Positions 1 through 4,763 of a DNA stretch of 6,799 bases are shown piece by piece. The notes under the pieces are model-generated. The model did no database searches. It had not been told where the DNA came from and saw only the letters and a list, made by a program, of their open reading frames with translations. The stretch is from SOKG01 sp964502665. GTDB taxonomy: Bacteria; Chloroflexota; Dehalococcoidia; SZUA-161. How positions within the stretch are numbered: position 1 is the first letter of the stretch; every line of letters starts with the position of its first letter. Location: NCBI GenBank assembly GCA_964502665.1, contig CAZCXP010000137.1:1-6799 (forward strand). The letters run 5' to 3'. The position numbers and the translations under genes are program-made.

Positions 1-13
1 GCAACGAATTGTT

Positions 14-53
14 CGTCGTGACAGGAGTCACGACGCTACGGGTCTTTTTCTTT
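14..53 (+). repeat. Perfect 9-bp hairpin followed by a T-rich tract
   Basis: CGTCGTGAC (14-22) pairs perfectly with GTCACGACG (27-35) across a four-base loop. A T-rich stretch (44-53) follows after eight bases, so it could end transcription arriving from the left edge. The gap between stem and T tract is long for a classical intrinsic terminator. The bases just after the stem, CTACGGGTCTT (36-46), recur exactly at 160-170 behind the next palindrome. This favours a repeat-family hairpin over a dedicated terminator. Confidence 0.5.
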
Positions 54-91
54 TGCATTTTGATATTTGAACTTGTTCAGTGCTTAGCACA

Positions 92-163
92 GTAGGGTGG
101 GTGGAGTGGAACGCAACCCACCTTTTAGAGCTGGTGGGTTCCGCTTTGCTGCACCCACCCTAC
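92..163. repeat. 72-bp imperfect palindrome, REP/MITE-like
   Basis: GTAGGGTGGGTG (92-103) is the exact reverse complement of 152-163. The inner arms AACCCACC (115-122) and GGTGGGTT (133-140) also pair perfectly. Between them lies an imperfect middle with several G-T pairs, and the loop is about ten bases (123-132). Long palindromes with GTAGGGTGGGT-type ends are a common kind of dispersed extragenic repeat in many bacterial genomes; that is general knowledge, and only one copy lies in this window. No gene is encoded in it. Confidence 0.75.
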
Positions 164-205
164 GGGTCTTAGGAATTAGTATTTGGAATTTCCCTATCTG
201 CAGCA

Positions 206-320
206 TCGCATCTGATTGTATACAAGTGTACGGAGATGCGATTAACAACCGATTAAGGAAATAAAGAGAAAATTACAAAGAGCTTACAAGTGGATTACAA
301 TCTAGGCCAGACGGATGTAA
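206..320 (+). repeat. 115-bp intergenic element, copy 1
   Basis: This stretch aligns without any gap to 3863-3977 (constant offset 3657) at 89 of 115 positions by hand count, about 77%. Shared features are a dyad built on GTATAC/GTGTAC (218-231), two TTAA boxes 11 bp apart (242, 253), and three TTACA boxes exactly 11 bp apart (273, 284, 295). The best conserved part is 281-300, with 18 of 20 identical. It has no long open reading frame. It ends 37 bp before the -35 box proposed for the next gene. Tandem 11-bp spaced half-sites are how OmpR/PhoB-family regulators bind, so a regulatory role is plausible. A mobile repeat or a structured RNA are alternatives. Confidence 0.8.
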
Positions 321-327
321 TCAGATG
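209..327. repeat. Inverted repeat bounding element copy 1
   Basis: CATCTGATT (209-217) is the exact reverse complement of AATCAGATG (319-327). Pairing continues inward through two G-T and two A-T pairs (to 221/315). These ends enclose nearly the whole of element copy 1. The right-hand arm is not kept in the second copy, so the inverted repeat either decayed there or arose by chance here. Confidence 0.5.
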
Positions 328-356
328 TAGGTCAATAAATATAGGGTACAAATGAT

Positions 357-385
357 TTGCCTCGATCTGTGCCCCAAGTTATAAT
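357..385 (+). promoter_or_regulatory. Candidate sigma-70 promoter for the DxDH membrane protein gene
   Basis: TTGCCT (357-362, four of six matches to the -35 consensus) is followed after 17 bp by a perfect TATAAT (380-385). Transcription would start near 392, only about seven bases before the ATG at 399. The mRNA would therefore be nearly leaderless, which fits the lack of a clear ribosome binding site there. The 115-bp element lies just upstream, where activator sites would be expected. Confidence 0.5.
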
Positions 386-398
386 CGGCCGTGCGATC

Positions 399-971
399 AT
401 GAAAGCTGAGTACCATGTGGTGGCCGGGGGGGTGGCATCCGCTGCGCTTATTCCCGTGCTTGGTGTCAACAGTGCGGCCTTTTTTGCCTCTTCAGTGCTG
501 ATAGACTTCGATCACTATCTCGACTATGTCTATCGCAACAACTTCACTGACTTCAGCGTTAAACGGATGTTCGCCTTTCACGATTTTCTGTACCAGAGGA
601 CCAGCGACACAGTTTTTCTTGGACTTAGCGTCATGCATACGGTGGAGTTTCTTCTGCTTGTGTACGCCGTCGCGGCATTGACTGGCGTAGCGGCAATAGA
701 GGCAATACTATGGGGATTGCTGCTCCATATGGTGCTTGACCTGGTCTACCTCCATAGACAGGGCCGACTCTTCAGGCGGGCTTTCTCAATCGTTGAGTAC
801 GTCATCAGGTGGAATCGCTTGAAGCGGCACGGTCTGCACCCCGAGTTGCCCTACGATTTGGCCCTCAACGCTGTGTCTGCAGTATCAGAGCCTCCTGGGG
901 GCGATGAGGATGGGGAAGCTGCACAAGAAAATCAGCAGGTTGCCAAAGAGCAATATCAGAATAATCTGTGA
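399..971 (+). CDS. Multi-pass membrane protein, YdjM-like (membrane-bound metal-dependent hydrolase type)
   Basis: The predicted protein has 190 residues and several hydrophobic segments. Polar residues sit in the pattern seen in the YdjM/DUF457 group (PF04307): H6 near the start, D36-F-D38-H39 with D42 soon after, H61, H80-T-V-E83, and H110-x3-D114 in a membrane segment. I infer a metal site at the membrane; no substrate is known for this group. I chose ATG 399 because the family-like start (MKAEYH) leads straight into the first membrane segment and a perfect -10 box lies 13 bp upstream. TTG 357 or GTG 369 would add 14 or 10 residues, but TTG 357 coincides with the proposed -35 box. The last 27 or so residues are hydrophilic and rich in E, Q and G, and they are encoded antisense to the end of the flippase gene. 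The family call is by motif pattern only. Confidence 0.7.
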   Translation: MKAEYHVVAGGVASAALIPVLGVNSAAFFASSVLIDFDHYLDYVYRNNFTDFSVKRMFAFHDFLYQRTSDTVFLGLSVMHTVEFLLLVYAVAALTGVAAIEAILWGLLLHMVLDLVYLHRQGRLFRRAFSIVEYVIRWNRLKRHGLHPELPYDLALNAVSAVSEPPGGDEDGEAAQENQQVAKEQYQNNL

Positions 972-2141
972 GAGGGACTGGTGCATCAGGGCGATAGCTG
1001 ACACCTCAGCCAGGGTAACGAAGTCAGCCAGAAGCATCAGCCCTATGCTGTGAATAGCCAGGCTGTAGTGTATCAGGACGAAGTTCAGAGAGAAGAGAAG
1101 CATAGCCACCCCATACCAGCCGACTAGATTTCCCGCCTCAACATAATCCGGGCCAAAGAAGAGCCTGATGATTGTATCAGGTAGAAGCCAGTAAAGGAGG
1201 GCCACCCCCCCGGAGAGGACGAAGGCATAAAGAAGGCTTTGAAGCAGAATTCTCCTTGAGCCCAGACCCAAGGTGTGATTCTCAGTCGCCTTGGGCAATA
1301 GCACAAAGGACACCGCCATCGGCAAGAAGATGGCCACCTTCCCCAGGGTTGCCACAGAGTTGTATAGCCCTGCGTCTGTGGCACCAAAGAAATGGGTGAC
1401 CAGCATCACATCCACGCTGGTGGGCATAGCCATGAAGATAGCGAGGATTAGAGTGGGGATGAGAATTGGACCCAGTCTTGGGTCATTCTCAGCCTGGCGG
1501 TGGACCCCTCCGGCCAGGGGTTTCATTGTTAGAACCAGCCCTGCCATTAGGGCTATCGCAGTGGAGGCTAAGAGGGCCGCAACAGCTCCCTGCAAACCCC
1601 ATCCTGCCCAGACGAAGGCAACGCCGAAAGACAACTTCAATCCCTGCGATACTAGATATGAGATTATGCCAAGCATCCTGAATCGCTGCAGCCCCTGCAA
1701 GTATCCTGAGATTACTTCCAGTATCAAAGCCGTGGACAGGGAAAATCCGAGGAGGAGGACCGGTGTTACGGAGTCCAGGTGGAAGAAAGCGGCAATCTGT
1801 TGAGAGGCGAGGATGAAGACCAGTGCGGGCAGAGGACACAGCAGACCGAGCTTTGTCCCTAGCTTTAGAAAGGTGCCGGTGGCAGCTGCTTCTCCAGACT
1901 TTGCCCTTATTTCGGCCAAACTCCTGGCGGTAGCTTCTCTCAAGGCCTGGCCGACAAGGCAGGCGATGTAGAAGATGCCGACCAAAGAGCCGAGGATGCC
2001 GAAAACCTCCGGGCCCAGTGCCCGACCCATTAAGACCAGATACAGGTAACCGAAAGCATATCCCATTGTGGTGGCTATCAGCAGAAAAACAGTCTGGGAG
2101 GCGAATTCCTGCTTCACTGAGCCTAGCCCAAGCTTCGTCAT
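885..2141 (-). CDS. Polysaccharide flippase, Wzx/MATE-like membrane protein
   Basis: The 418-residue product is hydrophobic throughout, with about a dozen membrane segments. Its N-terminal region (roughly residues 12-60) has the look of lipid-linked oligosaccharide flippases: a first helix, then an RALGPEVFGILGSL stretch that matches the usual amphipathic GPxxYG-type motif. Members of the polysaccharide biosynthesis/MATE-like superfamily move undecaprenyl-linked sugars across the cytoplasmic membrane and are usually 400-480 residues long, so this one is full length. It starts 18 bp after the stop of the glycosyltransferase gene on the same strand and is probably co-transcribed. A purine-rich AAGGG (2159-2155 on the minus strand) is 13 bases from the ATG, a long spacing that a small hairpin may shorten. 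The 3' end overlaps the neighbouring convergent gene by 87 bp. Its actual substrate cannot be read from the sequence. Confidence 0.85.
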   Translation of the reverse strand: MTKLGLGSVKQEFASQTVFLLIATTMGYAFGYLYLVLMGRALGPEVFGILGSLVGIFYIACLVGQALREATARSLAEIRAKSGEAAATGTFLKLGTKLGLLCPLPALVFILASQQIAAFFHLDSVTPVLLLGFSLSTALILEVISGYLQGLQRFRMLGIISYLVSQGLKLSFGVAFVWAGWGLQGAVAALLASTAIALMAGLVLTMKPLAGGVHRQAENDPRLGPILIPTLILAIFMAMPTSVDVMLVTHFFGATDAGLYNSVATLGKVAIFLPMAVSFVLLPKATENHTLGLGSRRILLQSLLYAFVLSGGVALLYWLLPDTIIRLFFGPDYVEAGNLVGWYGVAMLLFSLNFVLIHYSLAIHSIGLMLLADFVTLAEVSAIALMHQSLSQIILILLFGNLLIFLCSFPILIAPRRL

Positions 2142-2143
2142 CG

Positions 2144-2168
2144 GTTGAGAATCACCCTTTTACTCAAC
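2144..2168 (-). promoter_or_regulatory. Hairpin at the glycosyltransferase/flippase junction holding the ribosome site in its loop
   Basis: On the minus strand GTTGAG (2168-2163, the last codons of the upstream gene) pairs perfectly with CTCAAC (2149-2144). The 13-base loop contains the upstream stop codon and the AAGGG ribosome site. Folding would bring that site close to the flippase ATG. Ribosomes finishing the upstream gene would open it, so it may couple translation of the two genes. A six-pair stem alone is weak evidence. Confidence 0.35.
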
Positions 2169-3626
2169 AAGAAGATACACATTGTTGTGGACCTTTATCA
2201 GTTCGCTATCCTCGATCGCCTGTGGTGTATAAACGATGGCTATTCCTCTTTCCTTCAGCCATGAGGTATCGCTGGCACCGTCCTGGAGGAATTCCATAGC
2301 TGAACGACCTTTGGCATGGAAATTGGGCGCTACCTCAGCAGTGTAGGCGAACTTCCCTGATACCGAGGCGAAAGGCCAGGCCACACTGGTGTGAAGGACA
2401 CCGATACCATACTGGTCGGGCACATATTCCTTGACCCAGAGGAAATCCTGATAGGTGGCATCATCGATCACATGGTAGTATGGCTCGGAGAGATGGCTGC
2501 GCATGCTCACGGTGAGGGCCGAAACCACGATGACACCTATAAGGGCATAGCTGGCAGCAGCGAGTGTAGCGGGCCTGCGCTTCGGCGCTGTTCTGATCCA
2601 CTGCCCAAGCTCTCTCAGGGCGACCCCACCGAGCAGTGCCATCATCACATAGGTATAAAGCCAACCCCTTTCATATACGATGTCGGGACCGATATAGAAC
2701 CGGGGATATAGCTGCTCGAAAGCAAGGAGCCCGGCTGCCGATAGCACCAAGGCCCAATTATGCCGCTTCCCACGGTAAATCAGGATGCCTGCTCCCATAA
2801 CGAACAGAGCCACTGGAATGTATCCGAATTTGGGCAGCGCATCCCAAATAGGGGGAACGGCCAGGTGAGCCTCAGGATCCATCGCCTCCTTCACTATGAA
2901 GTCCAGGTGAGAAGGCGCCCAGCAGAACATAAGGCCATAGACCGAGAGCAAGAGGGCCAGAGCGATGACTGATTGCCAGGCGCGGCCCCTGGCCCTTTCC
3001 CCGCCGGGGAGAAGAAAGAGGATGAAATGAATCACGGCTATAACCGAAATCACAGCCAGGGTCGGGGGATGAATGAACAGCAGTGAGACGAATATGATGA
3101 AAAGAACCACCGGCCCTCTGAGGTCAAACATGAGGCGGTGCAGAATGAAGAGCGTAAGCGGGATGAAAGTGAGTCCCAGGGCTACCGGTACCAGGAACGC
3201 TGGACCCAGAAATCTAGCGGTCGTGGGTATGAGTGCAACCAGGAAGGCAGCACCCAGGCCGAACCCTTTCCTCTTGCCGAAGGCGTAGGTTAGGAAGGCA
3301 AGCAAGGCGAAGATGATCCCGGGCAGAAAGCGAACCAGGCTGAGCCAGGAGCACCCGGTTATCAGCTTGAACTCACCCAGGAAAAGATGGAAGCCCAGTT
3401 CTTTATCGGGGGAGAGGAGCGTCCCGGAGTCAAAAGGATCGGGAAACGGGATACGCCCGGTCTCTATCAAACTCTGGGCATCACCATAGTGCCACCACTC
3501 GTCAATGTGAAGTGGATACAGGTATTGCCAGTGAGGAATGCTCGCCATAAAGAAGGCCAGAACCAGGATGGCCACAAGGCATAGCCTTTCTACCAGGCGA
3601 GCCGGCTGTTGCGACAAAGAATCCAT
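2160..3626 (-). CDS. GT-C-type integral membrane glycosyltransferase
   Basis: The product has 488 residues (489 from the GTG just upstream). One helix (about 16-31) is followed by an outside loop with HIDEWWHYGDA at 41-51. An acidic D-E pair in the first extracytoplasmic loop is the hallmark of GT-C enzymes (PMT/ArnT-like), which use polyprenyl-phosphate sugars. Eight to ten further helices follow. The last hundred or so residues are hydrophilic and presumably lie outside the membrane, as in many GT-C proteins. I infer that it adds a sugar to a lipid, glycan or protein on the outer face of the cytoplasmic membrane. The sugar and acceptor are unknown. It is the first gene of a leftward pair with the flippase, which supports an envelope-glycan role. 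A GGGAG lies very close to ATG 3626, so the exact start is uncertain. Weak similarity to any named enzyme is expected. Confidence 0.75.
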   Translation of the reverse strand: MDSLSQQPARLVERLCLVAILVLAFFMASIPHWQYLYPLHIDEWWHYGDAQSLIETGRIPFPDPFDSGTLLSPDKELGFHLFLGEFKLITGCSWLSLVRFLPGIIFALLAFLTYAFGKRKGFGLGAAFLVALIPTTARFLGPAFLVPVALGLTFIPLTLFILHRLMFDLRGPVVLFIIFVSLLFIHPPTLAVISVIAVIHFILFLLPGGERARGRAWQSVIALALLLSVYGLMFCWAPSHLDFIVKEAMDPEAHLAVPPIWDALPKFGYIPVALFVMGAGILIYRGKRHNWALVLSAAGLLAFEQLYPRFYIGPDIVYERGWLYTYVMMALLGGVALRELGQWIRTAPKRRPATLAAASYALIGVIVVSALTVSMRSHLSEPYYHVIDDATYQDFLWVKEYVPDQYGIGVLHTSVAWPFASVSGKFAYTAEVAPNFHAKGRSAMEFLQDGASDTSWLKERGIAIVYTPQAIEDSELIKVHNNVYLLVE

Positions 3627-3638
3627 CACTCCCGGTTC

Positions 3639-3644
3639 ATTATG
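3639..3644 (-). promoter_or_regulatory. Possible -10 box for the glycosyltransferase/flippase operon
   Basis: CATAAT on the minus strand (five of six matches) lies 12 bases upstream of ATG 3626. This placement mirrors the TATAAT 13 bases ahead of the ATG at 399. The matching -35 region is poor (three of six at 17-bp spacing), so this is tentative. If used, the transcript would begin only a few bases before the start codon. Confidence 0.25.
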
Positions 3645-3667
3645 TTTGTTGTCGTCCTACATCTAAG

Positions 3668-3690
3668 TGAAGCTGATGAAACCAGCTTCA
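3668..3690. repeat. Perfect 8-bp hairpin upstream of the leftward operon
   Basis: TGAAGCTG (3668-3675) pairs perfectly with CAGCTTCA (3683-3690) across a seven-base loop. No T run follows on either strand, so it is not a clear terminator. It lies about 40 bp upstream of the glycosyltransferase start and could be an operator or a repeat fragment. Confidence 0.35.
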
Positions 3691-3766
3691 GCTTCGCCCT
3701 CCAACCCCAGAACACAGAACGCTGCGGGTGGCTGGGCTACTCTGGGCATGGTCGTAGTCTAGCCCT

Positions 3767-3806
3767 GGGCCGTCGCGGCCCTTCTCTTTGGGGTGGACTC
3801 CGCCCC
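3767..3806. repeat. Two adjacent GC-rich hairpins
   Basis: GGGCCG (3767-3772) pairs with CGGCCC (3776-3781) across a three-base loop, and a pyrimidine tract TTCTCTTT (3782-3789) follows. Immediately after, GGGGTGG (3790-3796) pairs with CCGCCCC (3800-3806), with one G-T pair. The first could act as a weak rightward terminator, but no rightward gene lies upstream of it. The pair looks more like a degenerate extragenic repeat. The whole 3630-3862 stretch has no convincing gene. Confidence 0.4.
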
Positions 3807-3862
3807 GAGCGTACCCGCCAAGCCTGCAGATGAAGAGGATGTAAAAGCCGCTGGCCACGGAG

Positions 3863-3977
3863 TCGTATCTGATTGTGTACCAGTGTACGCACCTATGGTT
3901 AAAAAGGGATTAAGGATATAAAGGCGAGATTACAGAGAGCTTACAAGTGCATTACATTTCAGGTCAGATGAATGTCA
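3863..3977 (+). repeat. 115-bp intergenic element, copy 2
   Basis: This is the ungapped counterpart of 206-320 in the same orientation. It has the GTGTAC/GTGTAC dyad (3875-3888), TTAA boxes at 3899 and 3910, and TTACA boxes at 3930, 3941 and 3952. All spacings equal those of copy 1. In this copy a further pair of GTCAG boxes (3963, 3974), also 11 bp apart, follows. Mismatches between copies cluster in the spacers while the boxes stay intact. This suggests the boxes are what is being kept. Downstream lie a terminator-like hairpin and then the small membrane protein gene. Confidence 0.8.
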
Positions 3978-4009
3978 GTGAGAGGGACATAACAGGCAAA
4001 CGGTCGCCA

Positions 4010-4039
4010 GGCCCCAAGCCCTTGGGCCCCCTCTTTTTT
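4010..4039 (+). terminator. Rho-independent terminator-like hairpin with T6
   Basis: GG-CCCAA (4010-4011 and 4013-4017) pairs with TTGGG-CC (4022-4028), leaving C4012 as a bulge and a four-base loop. CCCTC and then six T residues (4034-4039) follow. It lies 33 bp after element copy 2 and 163 bp before the next start codon, with no gene ending in front of it. It could end a short transcript begun within the element, or act as an attenuator for the following gene. The five bases between stem and T run weaken it. Confidence 0.45.
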
Positions 4040-4186
4040 CAGCTACAGGGGGTACTATCCTCCACCTATAAATACCAAAAAGGGTCATTGTATACCTGAT
4101 AATACCCATGCTAATCTCCATCTGAGGACTGAGACGGCAAGAGTAGGGGCCACTTCCATCCCAGCAGAGACAAACCGTTTGCTCCA

Positions 4187-4192
4187 AGAAGG
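4187..4192 (+). promoter_or_regulatory. Ribosome binding site deciding the start at 4203
   Basis: AGAAGG lies ten bases before ATG 4203. The alternative TTG start at 4179 would place this site inside the coding region and has no comparable site ahead of it. Confidence 0.55.
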
Positions 4193-4202
4193 TAAGTGCA
4201 GC

Positions 4203-4502
4203 ATGCGCAGAAAAAGCAGGGTTCAATATTTGGCGGTGACGTTGGGCTGGGTATATACCGGGCTGCTTCTGGGCTTGGCGCTGGGAGCCGTGTTTTCGCC
4301 GGGCCACGCCTTGATGATTCACTTCAACAGATTTGGGGAGCTGTGGGCTGACGTAGGGTTCTTTATGTTTGCATTTTTGCTGATGAGTTGGTTTCTATTC
4401 TTCAAATTGCCGAAGAGGCGTCGCACAGATCGGACAGATAGGGAAGAGCCCCCAGTTCTCAGGCAGTCTGATGAGATTGCTGGTGAACCCCCAGATGAAT
4501 AA
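4203..4502 (+). CDS. Small two-helix membrane protein of unknown function
   Basis: The predicted protein has 99 residues. A basic N-terminus (MRRKSR) precedes one membrane helix (about 9-31). A short loop with H35, H40 and N42 follows, then a second, Phe-rich helix (about 48-67). A strongly basic KLPKRRR (68-74) and an acidic, proline-containing tail end the protein. By the positive-inside rule both ends should face the cytoplasm. I do not recognise a family. It stands alone: the gene on the left is transcribed away from it, and the enzyme gene on the right is 261 bp off with its own likely promoter. The duplicated intergenic element and a terminator-like hairpin lie upstream, so it may be regulated like the membrane gene at 399. 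Coding status rests on a good ribosome site, hydrophobicity pattern and charge layout. It could be an accessory or signalling peptide of the membrane, but no role is shown. Confidence 0.6.
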   Translation: MRRKSRVQYLAVTLGWVYTGLLLGLALGAVFSPGHALMIHFNRFGELWADVGFFMFAFLLMSWFLFFKLPKRRRTDRTDREEPPVLRQSDEIAGEPPDE

Positions 4503-4527
4503 TGCCACGGTACCACGCCTCAACAGT

Positions 4528-4542
4528 AATTATGATGTAATT
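4528..4542. promoter_or_regulatory. Small inverted repeat just upstream of the -35 box
   Basis: AATTA (4528-4532) and TAATT (4538-4542) form a five-base dyad with a five-base spacer, ending seven bp before the TTGACA box. This is a sensible place for a regulator site, but so short an AT-rich dyad is easily found by chance. Confidence 0.2.
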
Positions 4543-4549
4543 CCATCCC

Positions 4550-4578
4550 TTGACAAATCAGCGACAATTGGATACCAT
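4550..4578 (+). promoter_or_regulatory. Candidate sigma-70 promoter for the AOR-family gene
   Basis: A perfect TTGACA (4550-4555) is followed after 17 bp by TACCAT (4573-4578, four of six). Transcription would start near 4585, leaving a leader of about 180 bases before the coding region. That leader contains several inverted repeats, so control after initiation is possible. The weak -10 suggests a need for an activator. Confidence 0.4.
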
Positions 4579-4630
4579 CCGACCTGACCATCCAGGGGAC
4601 GCGACCGGTTACACGTGATATAGCACTACC

Positions 4631-4675
4631 CTCGATAACGCGTCATCGGTATGTCTTCTGATAAGGCTTATCGAG
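4631..4675 (+). promoter_or_regulatory. Competing inverted repeats in the AOR leader
   Basis: CTCGATAA (4631-4638) is the exact reverse complement of TTATCGAG (4668-4675). The inner palindrome GATAAGGCTTATC (4660-4672) uses much of the same right arm. Only one of the two pairings can form in an RNA at a time. This is the arrangement expected of a switch or attenuator, but it would equally suit a DNA operator. I could not match it to a known riboswitch, including the molybdenum/tungsten cofactor class. Confidence 0.35.
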
Positions 4676-4731
4676 CGGCCTTCCCCCTATGCGAAAGAGT
4701 TCTAATACATGTTCGCTCTTAATCTCGAGGC

Positions 4732-4758
4732 ACCTCTAGGCGAAGAGAGGTAAGGAGG
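4732..4758 (+). promoter_or_regulatory. Strong ribosome binding site next to a hairpin
   Basis: AAGGAGG (4752-4758) lies five bases before ATG 4764 and fixes that start. ACCTCT (4732-4737) pairs perfectly with AGAGGT (4746-4751), so a six-pair hairpin ends exactly where the ribosome site begins. The hairpin could hold the site open or, if extended, influence access to it. Confidence 0.7.
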
Positions 4759-4763
4759 AAATC

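Noticed and set aside
206..320. CRISPR array or plasmid origin read from the regular TTACA boxes
   Set aside because: The repeats are five-base boxes with 6-bp gaps, far too short for CRISPR. No DnaA boxes or replication protein gene accompany them.
1291..1803. 170-codon plus-strand frame inside the flippase gene
   Set aside because: It is antisense to a well-supported membrane protein gene, is basic and low in hydrophobic structure, and fits no family; it is a shadow frame.
3609..3833. Plus-strand open frame of 74 codons over the operon's upstream region
   Set aside because: Its start lies inside the glycosyltransferase gene on the other strand, it has no ribosome site, and its Arg/Gly-rich end is simply the translation of the GC-rich hairpins at 3767-3806.
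3968..4099. 43-codon plus-strand frame starting at ATG in the end of element copy 2
   Set aside because: It runs straight through the terminator-like hairpin and T6 tract, has no good ribosome site, and the matching part of copy 1 does not keep the frame.
4067..4103. TATAAA (4067) and GATAAT (4098) as -10 boxes for the gene at 4203
   Set aside because: Neither has a recognisable -35 box at 16-18 bp, so I could not justify calling a promoter.
4585..4763. Known molybdenum/tungsten cofactor riboswitch in the AOR leader
   Set aside because: I could not match the conserved core by eye; the structure is reported only as competing inverted repeats.
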